The notes under the pieces were generated by a model. The model did no database searches, was not told the origin of the DNA, and worked only from the letters and a program-made list of their open reading frames with translations. Of a DNA stretch of 64,000 bases, positions 26,627 to 35,629 are shown one piece after another. Location of the stretch: NCBI RefSeq assembly GCF_001523745.2, contig NZ_CP013387.1, forward strand, positions 186,001 to 250,000. The letters are read 5' to 3'. Made by a program: the position numbers and the translations under genes. The number at the start of each line of letters is the position of its first letter. The first letter of the stretch is position 1. This DNA comes from Burkholderia mayonis. GTDB taxonomy: Bacteria > Pseudomonadota > Gammaproteobacteria > Burkholderiales > Burkholderiaceae.

Positions 26627-27985
26627 TCAAGTCATCTCGCCGACGCACGCGTCGAACGCCGCGATTAGCCGATCGACGTCGTCCTTCGTCGTTTCCGGGC
26701 ACACCAGCATCATGTTGTGGAACGGCGTGATCAGCACGCCGCGGTTCAGCAGATACAAATGCACGATGTGCTCGAGTTCGCTGTCGAGCTGCTTCCCGGC
26801 GTCCGTGCCATTGCGCGGCGGCGTCGGCGCGAACTGGAATTCGGTGCGCGCGCCGATCCGCGTCACGCACCACGGCAGCCCGCGTCGCGCGATCACGTGT
26901 TCGAGGCCGGCCGCGAGCCGCTCGGCGAGATCGAACATGTGCGCGTAGGCGGCGTCCGTCATCACGCCGGCGAGCGTCGCGCGGATCGCGCGCATCGCGA
27001 GCATGTTCGCGGTCAGCGTCGTGCCGATCCCGGAGTGGCCAGGCGGCGCGCTCGCCTTCGCATGCTGCGCGCGCTCGGCGAACGACGCGCTGAAGCCGTA
27101 CACCGCGCACGGCACGCCGCCGCCGATCGGCTTGCCGACGACGAGCAGATCCGGCTCGAGCCCGTGCGCGGCCGCATAGCCGCCGGGGCCGCTGCTGATC
27201 GTGTGGGTTTCGTCGATCGCGAGCAGCGTGCCGTAGCGGCGCGTCAGCTCGCGGGCTGCGCGCCAGTAGTCGGGATCGGGCAGCACCATGCCGATGTTCG
27301 TCATCGCCGGCTCGGCGAGCACGCACGCGACGTCGCCGTCCTCCAGCGCGGCTTCGAGCGCAGCAAGATCGTTGAATTCGACGACGCGCGTGTACGCGAG
27401 CAGATCGTGCGCCTGGCCGAGCAGGCTGTCGCGCTGCACCGGCTTGCCGTCGACGAGATCGACGAATATGTCGTCGACGGTGCCGTGATAGCAGCCGTTG
27501 AAGACGACGATGTGCTTGCGGCTCGTCGCCGCGCGCGCCCAGCGCAGCACGAAGCGGTTCGCGTCGCTCGCGCTCAGCGCGAACTGCCAGTACGGCAGCC
27601 GGAAGCGGCGCGCGAGCTCCGCGCCGACCCACGCGGCATCCTCGCCCGGCAGCATCGTCGTGTAGCCGCGCGTCGCCTGCTCGGCGAGCGCGCGCGCGAC
27701 GGGCTCGGGCGCGTGGCCGAACATCGCGCCCGTGTCGCCGAGGCAGAAGTCGACGTAGCGATGACCGTCGATGTCGGTGAAATGCGCGCCGCGCGCGTGA
27801 TCGACATGCAGCGGGAATGGCGTCGACCAGTCGCGCATCCAGTGCAGCGGCACGCCGAACAGCAGGTGTTGCGCCGCTTCGGCGGAGCGTGCGCGCGACT
27901 TCGGCATCGCCCGTTCGAAGGCGTCGCGTTCGCGTGCGAGGAGCGTGCGTGCGCGCGCCAGGTTGACTCCGTGGCGGATCTCCAA
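26627..27985 (-). CDS. Class III aminotransferase, glutamate-1-semialdehyde-aminomutase-like
   Basis: A 452-residue PLP enzyme. Landmarks: YVDFCLGDTGAMFGHAPEPV, ALSASDANRFVLRWARA, VFNGCYHGTVDDIFVDL (phosphate-binding region), LLAIDETHTISSGPGG with the PLP-pyridine Asp, and DLLVVGKPIGGGVPCAVYGF with the Schiff-base Lys. It is nearest to the HemL-like branch, but the substrate loop (IDETHTISSG rather than DEVMTG) departs from true HemL, so a different amine donor is likely. The start is TTG at 27985, supported by AGGAG six bases upstream (AGGAGCCAAAC then TTG). It stands alone. Confidence 0.85.
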   Translation of the reverse strand: MEIRHGVNLARARTLLARERDAFERAMPKSRARSAEAAQHLLFGVPLHWMRDWSTPFPLHVDHARGAHFTDIDGHRYVDFCLGDTGAMFGHAPEPVARALAEQATRGYTTMLPGEDAAWVGAELARRFRLPYWQFALSASDANRFVLRWARAATSRKHIVVFNGCYHGTVDDIFVDLVDGKPVQRDSLLGQAHDLLAYTRVVEFNDLAALEAALEDGDVACVLAEPAMTNIGMVLPDPDYWRAARELTRRYGTLLAIDETHTISSGPGGYAAAHGLEPDLLVVGKPIGGGVPCAVYGFSASFAERAQHAKASAPPGHSGIGTTLTANMLAMRAIRATLAGVMTDAAYAHMFDLAERLAAGLEHVIARRGLPWCVTRIGARTEFQFAPTPPRNGTDAGKQLDSELEHIVHLYLLNRGVLITPFHNMMLVCPETTKDDVDRLIAAFDACVGEMT

Positions 27986-28317
27986 GTTTGGCTCCTAGTG
28001 CGGGGGGAAATGGAATCGCGAAACATTGACGAAAGCTTCGCATATTCGTTCGGGTTGGTCGATCCGGGCGGGATGGGGTTGGGCGGGTGCGGGTGGGGTC
28101 GGCGAACGCCGACGCGCGTCGCATTTTCGCCGGCTTCGGGCGAATGGCGGCGACAATGACAAGCGCGACGAGAAACGCCAATGCCGGGCGGACGGATGCC
28201 GGATGCGTCAGTGCGGCGTCGACGCCGGCATGCGTCGGCGGCGTGCAGCCGGCGCGCGCTCGCGCCGTCGCCGACGGCCGAGCGTCGCAACCTCCGCCCG
28301 GATCGCCGCCGCGCGCA
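27986..28317. other. Intergenic gap; no gene seen
   Basis: About 330 bases between the aminotransferase start and the end of the efflux operon. Both flanking genes are on the minus strand. No terminator with a T run or conserved element was recognised; G-rich sequence (28065-28100) is present. Confidence 0.35.
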
Positions 28318-28755
28318 TCACGTCTGTCGTGCGTGCGTCGCGACGCCGGTCGTGTCGCTCATGCGCGTGAGCCGTGCCGCGAGCGCCGTCGCCTCGTCGA
28401 GCGTCGCAACAGCCTCGTGCGGAATCCCGAACGCCTTGACGGCAGTCTTCCCCTGGTCGGCGACCGCCGCGCGCCGAGCAGGATCGGGCTCGACGCTGAT
28501 GAGCGCCTTGCACACCACGCCGAGCTCGGTCTTGTTCTGCTTGAGCCACATCGCGCGGTGCTTGCGGTCATCGTGGCTCTCGCCGGCTTCGAGCGATGCG
28601 TACACGACGACGAACGGCGCGCCGTGGCGCATCAGCGCGTCGATTTCCTTCTCCCATTGCAGCGCGTAGCCGGGCGTCGCGGCGCTCGCGCGGAACACGC
28701 ACATCGGAAACCGGCTGACGTCGTGTACGACGAAATCCTGCGGATCGAGATTCAT
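28318..28755 (-). CDS. Conserved hypothetical protein at the end of the efflux operon
   Basis: A 145-residue soluble protein with no signal or membrane segment. The N-terminal MNLDPQDFVVHDVSRFPMCV and the strand-rich APFVVVYASLEAGESHDDRK suggest an alpha/beta fold resembling SpoIIAA/STAS-like or DUF-type proteins seen in proteobacteria, without catalytic motifs. It has a clear ribosome site (GGGAGAATTGCC) and follows the NodT-type gene by 73 bases on the same strand, so it probably belongs to the efflux transcript. I cannot assign a function. Confidence 0.7.
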   Translation of the reverse strand: MNLDPQDFVVHDVSRFPMCVFRASAATPGYALQWEKEIDALMRHGAPFVVVYASLEAGESHDDRKHRAMWLKQNKTELGVVCKALISVEPDPARRAAVADQGKTAVKAFGIPHEAVATLDEATALAARLTRMSDTTGVATHARQT

Positions 28756-28828
28756 GGCAATTCTCCCGGGACAGATGAAAAAAGGCGACGAAAACGGCGA
28801 GGCGGGAAGCGGCGCGCATCAACTCGCA

Positions 28829-30307
28829 TCAACGCGCGCGCGCCTGCGGCGGGCCGTCGGCTTGCGCGACCGGCGCGTCTTGCCGCCAGCCCGCGCCGAG
28901 CGCCTTGTATAGCGCGATCACGCCTTGCACCTGCGCGAGCCGGCTCAACGCGAGCGCGTCGCGAGCGCGGTAGGTCGCGCGCTGCGCGATGAGCACCGAC
29001 AGGTATTCGTTCAGGCCGTTGCGGTAGAGGCGCGTCGCGCGCGACTGCGCGTCCTGGCTGCTGCCGACCGCCGCAACGAGCGCCGCCTGACGGTCGCGCT
29101 CGGCATAGATCACAGTCAGCGCGTCTTCGACCTCGCGGAACGCGGCGCGGACGCGTTGCGCATAAGCGATTCGCGCCGCTTCGGCCGCGGCCCGCGCGGC
29201 GCTGACGCCCGCCTTCGCGCGGCCGCCGTCGTAGAGCGTTTGCGTGCCTTCGAGCGCGACGGACCACGCGATGCTCGCGCTCTTGAACAGGTCCTGCATG
29301 AGGCTCGCGGTCGTGCCGAGGCTCAACGGAATCGCGAAACGCGGGAATTGCGCGGCGCGCGCGAGGCCGATCTGCGCGGTCGCGGCCGCGAAGCGCCGTT
29401 CGGCGGCGCGGACGTCCGGCCGTTCACTGATCATGTCCGACGGCAGCGTGACGGGCAACTGCGGTGCGACGGGCAGCGTCGCGCCGGGCGCGTTCAGCGC
29501 GTCGCGCAGCTCGCCGGGAAAGCCGCCCGTCAGCACGCCGATCGCGTGCGTGAGCCGCGCGACGTTCGCCCGCAGCGGCGGCAGCGCGGCCTGCGCGAGC
29601 TCGCGCTCGGCGCGCGCCTGCGCGACCTCGAACGACGCGCCGAGACCGCGCCGCTCCGAGCGCTCGGTCAGTCGCCGCGTCGCATCGAGGCTCGCGACGT
29701 TGTCGGTCGCGATCTGCAGCCGCGCCTGGCTCGCGCGCAGCTCCGCGTAATCCGACGCGAGCTCGGCGAGCAGGCTCACGAGAATCGCGTGGCGGTCTTC
29801 GTCGATCGCCTCGACCTGCGCATCCGCCGATTCGATCGCGCGCCGCGTGCCGCCGAAGATGTCGAGTTCCCACGACGCGTCGAAGCCGAGCCGGTACGTG
29901 CGCGATTGCCCGATGCCCGGCGGCCAGTCGAGCGCGCGCGACGAGCGCAGCGCTTCGATGGCGCCGCCCGCGGAGACGGTCGGGCCAAGCCGGCTCGCGA
30001 TCTGGTCGCGCTCGGCGCGCGCCTGCAGCAGCCGCTGGCGCGCGATCGCGAGATCCTGATTGCCTTCGATCGACTGTGCGATCAGCTTGTCGAGCAGCGG
30101 ATCGCGGAACGCTCGCCACCAGTCCTGCAATTGCGCGGGATCGGTTTGCACAGCGCCGTCGCCGCGCTCGATCCAGCCGGACGGATGCGACGGCTGCGGC
30201 GGCCGGTAGTCGGGGCCGACCGTCGTGCACGCGGTGAGCGCGATCGCGCAGGCGCCGGCTGCGAGCGCGGCGGCGAATCGTGCCGGACGAAAAGGACTGA
30301 ATCGCAT
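28829..30307 (-). CDS. NodT-family outer membrane efflux lipoprotein
   Basis: A 492-residue outer membrane channel of the TolC/NodT type. The signal ends in a lipobox (LTAC, Cys about residue 26), followed by VGPDYRPPQP, typical of OprM-like lipoproteins. Two repeats of the outer membrane efflux fold follow (QSRTYRLGFDASWELDIFGG is the hallmark of repeat one, LYDGGRAKAGVSAARAAAEA of repeat two). It starts nine bases after the HlyD-type gene stop. With the upstream genes it completes a trans-envelope pump. Confidence 0.9.
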   Translation of the reverse strand: MRFSPFRPARFAAALAAGACAIALTACTTVGPDYRPPQPSHPSGWIERGDGAVQTDPAQLQDWWRAFRDPLLDKLIAQSIEGNQDLAIARQRLLQARAERDQIASRLGPTVSAGGAIEALRSSRALDWPPGIGQSRTYRLGFDASWELDIFGGTRRAIESADAQVEAIDEDRHAILVSLLAELASDYAELRASQARLQIATDNVASLDATRRLTERSERRGLGASFEVAQARAERELAQAALPPLRANVARLTHAIGVLTGGFPGELRDALNAPGATLPVAPQLPVTLPSDMISERPDVRAAERRFAAATAQIGLARAAQFPRFAIPLSLGTTASLMQDLFKSASIAWSVALEGTQTLYDGGRAKAGVSAARAAAEAARIAYAQRVRAAFREVEDALTVIYAERDRQAALVAAVGSSQDAQSRATRLYRNGLNEYLSVLIAQRATYRARDALALSRLAQVQGVIALYKALGAGWRQDAPVAQADGPPQARAR

Positions 30308-30316
30308 CGCAGCCGC

Positions 30317-31231
30317 CTACATCAACGTGTGCAGCCAGGACGCGAGCCGGCCGCGCGGCGTCGCGCGGCGACCGGTCTCGCCGATCTCGACGCTGCAGGT
30401 CATGCCGGCCGCGAGCAGCACGCCGGCCGGCACGTGATCGAGCTCGATGCGCACCGGAATCCGCTGCGCGAGCCGCACCCAGCTGAACGTCGGATTGACG
30501 GTCGGCAGCCCGAGCGCGTCGAGGTTGCCGTTCGCGTCGGCGATGCCGCGGCCGATGCTCGTCACGTGGCCGCTCAGCAGCGGATCGAAGCCCATCAGCT
30601 TGATCTGCGCGGGCGCATCCGTGGCGATGCGGCGCAGCTTCGTCTCCTCGAAGTAGCCGGTGATCCAGAAGCTGTGCGCATCGAGCACCGAGATGTCCGG
30701 CTTGCCCGCGACCGCGTAATCGCCGTGACGCATGCGTAGATGCGTGACGTAGCCGTCGACCGGCGAGCGCAGTGTTGCGCGTTCGAGGTCGAGCTTCGCG
30801 ATTTCGCGCGCGGCGAGCGCCTTCCGATACTCGGCCTGTGCGATCGACACCGCGCGGCTCGAACGCTGGATGTCCTCTTTCGGCACGAGATCGTCGAGGC
30901 CGGCGCGGCGGCGCGCCTCGTCGTTCTTTTGCCGCATCGCCTCGGCGGTTGCGGCGACCTGCGCGTCGGCCTGCTCGATTGCGAGTGCGAAGCGCCGCGG
31001 ATCGATCCGGTACAGCACGTCGCCTTTCGACACGCGCTGATTGTCGACGACCGCGACTTCGATCACGGTCCCCGACACTTCCGGCGCGATCCGCACGACA
31101 TGCGCGCTGACGCGGCCGTCGCGGGTCCAGGGGGCGAGCACGTACGCGCGCCAGAGCGCGGCGACGAGCGCGATCGCGAGGCCTACCGCGACGAGCGTCA
31201 ACAGGGAACGGGTCAAGGGTTTGAGCGACAT
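30317..31231 (-). CDS. HlyD/EmrA-family membrane fusion protein (AaeA-like)
   Basis: A 304-residue periplasmic adaptor: one N-terminal membrane anchor (LLTLVAVGLAIALVAALW), then biotinyl-lipoyl-like halves (VSAHVVRIAPEVSGTVIEVA and ATLRSPVDGYVTHLRMRHGD) flanking an alpha-helical hairpin, and a beta-barrel (WITGYFEETKLRRI). The size and order match AaeA, the partner of the AaeB efflux protein. It lies 16 bases after the DUF1656 gene, in the operon FUSC-DUF1656-HlyD-NodT. Confidence 0.9.
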   Translation of the reverse strand: MSLKPLTRSLLTLVAVGLAIALVAALWRAYVLAPWTRDGRVSAHVVRIAPEVSGTVIEVAVVDNQRVSKGDVLYRIDPRRFALAIEQADAQVAATAEAMRQKNDEARRRAGLDDLVPKEDIQRSSRAVSIAQAEYRKALAAREIAKLDLERATLRSPVDGYVTHLRMRHGDYAVAGKPDISVLDAHSFWITGYFEETKLRRIATDAPAQIKLMGFDPLLSGHVTSIGRGIADANGNLDALGLPTVNPTFSWVRLAQRIPVRIELDHVPAGVLLAAGMTCSVEIGETGRRATPRGRLASWLHTLM

Positions 31232-31247
31232 GACGCAACTCGGTGAA

Positions 31248-31442
31248 CTAGAGATAAAGAACCAGGGCGGCCGCGAGCACGAGCGAGACGGCGAACTCGA
31301 ACAGCGCCGGGTGCCACACGCGGCGCAGCAGGCCGGCGCGGGCGAGCGCGGCCCGCACGGCCATGTAGAGCGGCACGGTCACGCATGCGTAGACGAAGAA
31401 CGGCGGCAGGTAGATGCCGGCCACGGCGAATTCACTGAGCAC
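31248..31442 (-). CDS. DUF1656 small membrane protein (AaeX-like)
   Basis: A 64-residue protein with two hydrophobic segments (LPPFFVYACVTVPLYMAV and FEFAVSLVLAAALVLYL), the defining layout of DUF1656/AaeX. The genes of this family are nearly always between a FUSC/AaeB gene and an AaeA gene, as here. It overlaps the FUSC gene by 11 bases, indicating coupled translation. Its role in the pump is not established. Confidence 0.9.
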   Translation of the reverse strand: MLSEFAVAGIYLPPFFVYACVTVPLYMAVRAALARAGLLRRVWHPALFEFAVSLVLAAALVLYL

Positions 31443-33537
31443 GGCGAGGCGTCTCCGGAGCGGGGGTGAAATACGCGGCGTGCGTGTGCAGCAGCACGTG
31501 CACGTCAGCGAACGCGGCCATCAGCCGCTTCAGCTCGGCGTCGTGGCCGGGATGCGCCGTGACGAGCCGGGCGATCGCGCGTGCGGCGCGGCGTGCGTGC
31601 ATCGCGGCACGCGCGGGTTCGGCGGCGCGGCGAGCGAGCCGTGCGAGACCGGCGCGCGCGCAGTCGAGCGCGGGCGCGGGCAGATCGCCGCGCGCGACGA
31701 AGCGCCGGATGCGCCGCAGTTCCTTGCCGACGTGCAGCGCGGCGAGCCCTTCGACGCTCGCCTGCGTCATTGCGGCCGGCTGGCTCTTCAAGAGCGCGCC
31801 GAGCTGCGCGATCCGGTGCTGCTGCCGCTGCTGCCACTCGGACGCCGCAGGACGCTTGTCGACGAGAAGCGCGAGCGCGTCGTCGCGGATCGTGCGGCGC
31901 AGCCGCGCGATGTCGGCGGTGAGATTGCGCGGCAGGATGAGCTGGAATGTGAGCAGCGTGATGAACGTTGCGAGCACCCACGCGACCGATTGATTGAGGA
32001 ACAGGCCGACGTCCGGACGGAACGGATTGGCCGCCGCGTTCAGCGTGTTGAACGCGACGAGATAGGCGAGGCCTGCGAGCGCCGTCTTCGGCACGCTCGT
32101 CGCGTAGATGCCGGGCAGCCAGAACAGGGCGAGCGCGACGACGAGGAGCGGAAAACCTTCGATGCGCGGCAGGACGCCGAACGCGCAGACGAACGCGGCA
32201 GGCACCGCGACGACCGTGCCCTTGATGAATTCCTTCGCGCCCGCGGCGGGATTGCCGGCCGTCGCGAGCAGCGCGCAATACGGCGCGACGACGAGCAGCA
32301 TCATGTCGCCCTGATCCCAGCCGGTCGCGATCCAGATCGCGCCGGTGATCACGATCGCGCACATCGAGCGCACGCCGTTCCGCACGGCCGAGCGCACGTC
32401 GCGATGAAAGCGCACCGGCGCGGGCTTGCCGTACGGCCGCGGTCTTTGCAATTCGGCGAGGCCGCGCAGCGCGGCGAGATAGTCGTCGATCTGCTCGAGC
32501 AGGCGCTCGCCCGCGATCAGCAGCGCGGCTTCGTCGCGCGGATCGGCGAACGCGATCTCGGCGAGCGCGGCCTGAAAGCGCGTGCGCGCATCGCCGAGCA
32601 GCGTGACTGCGCGCGCGGTGCCGTCGGGGCCGAGGGCGAGCGCGTCGGCGGCGGCTTGCCACGCCGCTTCGAGCCGCGGCTGCAGGCGCGCGATCGCGCG
32701 CGCGCTCGGACTGTCGGCGGGCAGCGGCGGCGTGCCGCCAGCCAGCGCGCCGAACAGCGACGCCATTCCGTGCCGCACGGCCATCGCGCGCTGCGCGAGA
32801 TCTTCGGATTCGGCCTTGCCGAGCGCGAGCAGATCGTCGATCCCGTAGATGTCGGCAAGCAGTGCGAGCCGTTTGTCGTCGCCGGGCGCGGCCGCGATGC
32901 CGCCGCGCTGCACGGCGACCGCGCGCGCGACGGCGGCGGCGAGCCGCGTCACCAGCGCTTCGAGTTTCGCGCTGACGTCGCGCGTGCTGACCAGCATCGA
33001 CACGAGGCTCAGGCACAGCACGCCGATCACGACCGTCGAGCCGCGGCCGATCACGTGCTCGAAGGTCAGCGCGGGGCGCTGCATCGCGCCGTACGTCGCG
33101 AGCCCGATCGTATAGCCGGCGACCACGGTGCCCGACGCGCGGAAGTGCCGCAAGAGCGTCATGCCGGCAACGCACAGACCGAGCCAGAAGCCGAAACCGA
33201 GCATGAACAGCAGCGGCTTCTGCGCGAACAGTTCCATCAGCACGAACGCGACGAGCATCCCGGCGATCGTGCCGACGATGCGCCACACGCCCTTGCCGAT
33301 CACCGCGCCTTGGACCGGATTGATCACGAGCAGTACGGTCGACGCAGCCGAATACGGCGTTTCCAGCTCCAGCCGATACGCGACGCCGAGCGCGAGCGCG
33401 GCCGCGACGGTCGAGCGTGCGAGATAGGCGCTGCGCGGCGTGAAGAGGTCGATGCGCGCGAGCAGCGCCGCCGTCGCTCGGCTCATGCGTCCGGGCGCCG
33501 CCGCGACGGCGGCCGTCTGATCTGCTGCGTCACGCAC
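31432..33537 (-). CDS. FUSC-family inner membrane efflux protein (AaeB-like)
   Basis: A 701-residue protein with two blocks of membrane helices (STVAAALALGVAYRLELETP onward, and a second block from VRSMCAIVITGAIWIATG) separated by long soluble regions, the FUSC/AaeB plan. AaeB-type proteins export aromatic carboxylic acids with AaeA. GTG 33537 has GGAG 12 bases upstream; ATG 33486 (MSRATAALL) is a plausible shorter start. First gene of the efflux operon; a LysR gene lies 112 bases upstream on the same strand, co-directional instead of divergent as in enterobacterial aaeR. Confidence 0.88.
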   Translation of the reverse strand: MRDAADQTAAVAAAPGRMSRATAALLARIDLFTPRSAYLARSTVAAALALGVAYRLELETPYSAASTVLLVINPVQGAVIGKGVWRIVGTIAGMLVAFVLMELFAQKPLLFMLGFGFWLGLCVAGMTLLRHFRASGTVVAGYTIGLATYGAMQRPALTFEHVIGRGSTVVIGVLCLSLVSMLVSTRDVSAKLEALVTRLAAAVARAVAVQRGGIAAAPGDDKRLALLADIYGIDDLLALGKAESEDLAQRAMAVRHGMASLFGALAGGTPPLPADSPSARAIARLQPRLEAAWQAAADALALGPDGTARAVTLLGDARTRFQAALAEIAFADPRDEAALLIAGERLLEQIDDYLAALRGLAELQRPRPYGKPAPVRFHRDVRSAVRNGVRSMCAIVITGAIWIATGWDQGDMMLLVVAPYCALLATAGNPAAGAKEFIKGTVVAVPAAFVCAFGVLPRIEGFPLLVVALALFWLPGIYATSVPKTALAGLAYLVAFNTLNAAANPFRPDVGLFLNQSVAWVLATFITLLTFQLILPRNLTADIARLRRTIRDDALALLVDKRPAASEWQQRQQHRIAQLGALLKSQPAAMTQASVEGLAALHVGKELRRIRRFVARGDLPAPALDCARAGLARLARRAAEPARAAMHARRAARAIARLVTAHPGHDAELKRLMAAFADVHVLLHTHAAYFTPAPETPRRAQ

Positions 33538-33648
33538 TGCTTCCGCTCCATGATGAATGACGAAAGCAGTCTATGGGCGTCGCTCGTGCTCAGAAAAGTG
33601 AAGTCTTTGCAATCGACGAGTGCGTAGGACGCACGGATCGAGCGCGCG

Positions 33649-34572
33649 TTACGCGTGCGCCGGCTGCAACGCTGTCTGCCCGGTGCACAGCGCGCGCACG
33701 ACGCGGCGCAGCCATTGGTGCGCGGCGTCGCTCTGAAAGCGCGGATGCCACGCCTGCGTGATCAGCACGGTCTCGAGCGGCACCGGCAGCTCGAACGCGC
33801 GCACGCCGAGTCCCGCCTGTACCGCGCCGCGCGCGAGATGCTCGGGCAGCGGCAGGATCAGGTCCGACGCCTGCAGTGCGAAGACCGCCGCGTACGGTGT
33901 CGGCACGACGAGCGACACGTGGCGCTTCAGCCCGCGCTCGGCGAGCGCGGTGTCGACCGGCCCGGACGACTTGCCGCGCCGCGACACGCCGATGTGCGGC
34001 CAGCGCGCGAAGCGCTCGGGCGTGATGTCGTCGTCGAAGATCGGATGATCGCTTCGCGCGAGCCCGACGAACGTCGTCGTGAAGAGCGGCTGCACGCGGA
34101 TTTCGGGCCCGAGGCGCCGCGCCGCGCTGATGAACAGGTCGATGCGGCCGCTGCGCAGCGCGTCGTCGTCGACGTCGTCTTCCTCGGGCGTGAAGCGCAG
34201 CATCGCGCGTGGCATCCCGCGCTCCATCTCCTCGAGCAGCCGGCCGCTGTGCATGCCGACGAAGATGTCGTTCGCGCGCACGTTGAACTGTTTGTCGAGC
34301 GTGCGCAAATCGACTTCGGCGCTCGGCGCGAGCAACTGCGACGCGCGCTCGACCGTCTCGCGCACGACGCCCCGCAGCGCGAGCGCGCGCGGCGTCGGCA
34401 CCATCTTGCGGCCGGCCTGGACGAAGATCGGGTCGCCGACGGTTTCGCGAATGCGCGCGAGGGTGCGGCTCATCGCGGGCGGACTGAGATTCATGCGGCG
34501 CGCGGCGCCGGCGACGCTGCCTTCTTCGAGCAGCGCGTCGAGCGCAATCAGCAGATTCAGGTCAGGTGCCAT
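33649..34572 (-). CDS. LysR-family transcriptional regulator
   Basis: A 307-residue regulator beginning MAPDLNLLIALDALLEEGSV, with the HTH continuing AGAARRMNLSPPAMSRTLAR and DPIFVQAGRKMVPTPRAL. The effector domain follows (QFNVRANDIFVGMHSGRLLE). Start 34572 was chosen at the conserved HTH beginning; the open frame runs 37 codons further. It belongs to the NodD/SyrM-like branch by its opening. It lies between a DOPA-dioxygenase-like gene and the efflux operon, all on one strand, so it could control either. Confidence 0.88.
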   Translation of the reverse strand: MAPDLNLLIALDALLEEGSVAGAARRMNLSPPAMSRTLARIRETVGDPIFVQAGRKMVPTPRALALRGVVRETVERASQLLAPSAEVDLRTLDKQFNVRANDIFVGMHSGRLLEEMERGMPRAMLRFTPEEDDVDDDALRSGRIDLFISAARRLGPEIRVQPLFTTTFVGLARSDHPIFDDDITPERFARWPHIGVSRRGKSSGPVDTALAERGLKRHVSLVVPTPYAAVFALQASDLILPLPEHLARGAVQAGLGVRAFELPVPLETVLITQAWHPRFQSDAAHQWLRRVVRALCTGQTALQPAHA

Positions 34573-34758
34573 CGGCTCCTCCGTGTCGTAGCGTGCATGC
34601 CATGCAATGGTAGTGCGAGAGCCGATCGTCTGGCGATCCGCATAATTGCATGTCACGCATGCGACGCGTGTGCGCGACGGCATTGACGATCCGGCTTCGC
34701 GGACGCGCGCTGCTTGTCGCCGGAACGCTGCGCGCGGCGTACGGCGGCGCGCCGTCTG

Positions 34759-35112
34759 TCAGCCGCCGAGCGCGTCGAGATTCAGCGTGTACGAACGGCC
34801 GATCCAGACTGCGGCGTCGCGATGATCGCGCAGTTCGTCGCCCGTGTTCGGATGCAGGAACACGTCTAGCGCGTCGTGATGAAGCACGAGCCACGGAACG
34901 ACTTCGGCGAATTGCGATGGTTCGAACGCGATCTGATACGACCACGCCGGATGCGGCCCGACCAGGCGTTCGTGAAAGCGGCCGAGCTGCACGGTCGCGC
35001 CGAAGCGCCGCTCGATGATTTCGCGAAGCGCCCACGCTGCGTCGCGGCTCGCTGCGTCGAAATACACGTGGGCATGCCAGCCGGTGACGGCGGCTACGTT
35101 GGATGAAGTCAT
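34759..35112 (-). CDS. DOPA 4,5-dioxygenase-family protein
   Basis: A 117-residue protein with the three histidine blocks of the family: GWHAHVYFD near the N-terminus, VGPHPAWSYQIAFEP, and WLVLHHDALDVFLHPNTGDE followed by LRDHRDAAVWIG. Fungal homologues open the DOPA ring; bacterial ones have uncertain substrates. The length is typical. ATG 35110-35112 is the only start near the conserved region. It is upstream of and co-directional with the LysR gene. Confidence 0.88.
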   Translation of the reverse strand: MTSSNVAAVTGWHAHVYFDAASRDAAWALREIIERRFGATVQLGRFHERLVGPHPAWSYQIAFEPSQFAEVVPWLVLHHDALDVFLHPNTGDELRDHRDAAVWIGRSYTLNLDALGG

Positions 35113-35545
35113 GGCGGTTCTCGAAATGTCTGCGCGTGCATGGCGGTGTCGGGCGGTTGCACGCGGCGTTGTCGATGGCGGCGCGTGATCGGGCGCCGGT
35201 TCGAGAGGATCGTAACGCGACGCGGGCTAGCGCGCTCGCCGACGGGCAACGTCTTCGTTGCCGATCGATGTGCGACGGGCGTCGCGCTGGTCGTCGTGCC
35301 GGAAAGCGCGGCGATGGGCGAAGCCGAAGGGCGCGCGCCATGGATTCCGGGTTGCACGCGCTCGCGATGGACGACGCCGCGGGCATCGCCCGAACGCGTC
35401 GACTGTCGCGAGCGGCGCTGCCTGTCGTCGGACACACGCCGCACGCCGCACGACAACACGCCACGCACCGCGAAACGCGCGGCACGTCGACCGACGCATC
35501 GCAAAGCGCGATGAAAACGCCGGTCCAAACCGTAAAAATTGCGCC
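35113..35545. other. Intergenic gap between the dioxygenase and hpnH terminator; no gene seen
   Basis: About 430 bases holding the promoter region of the dioxygenase-like gene (leftward). Only low-complexity arginine-rich frames occur. No recognised element. Confidence 0.35.
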
Positions 35546-35582
35546 CAAAACAAAAGGCGCCCCGGATTCCATCCGGGGCGCC
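35546..35582 (-). terminator. Rho-independent terminator after hpnH
   Basis: A perfect 12-bp stem, GGCGCCCCGGAT (35556-35567) and ATCCGGGGCGCC (35571-35582), with a three-base loop. On the minus strand it is followed by TTTTGTTTTGG, so it ends the ispH-hpnH transcript 48 bases after the hpnH stop. Confidence 0.85.
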
Positions 35583-35629
35583 CTCGTCGACGACGGCGGA
35601 CGCTGCCGCGTCCGCATCGCCTGCGGCCG

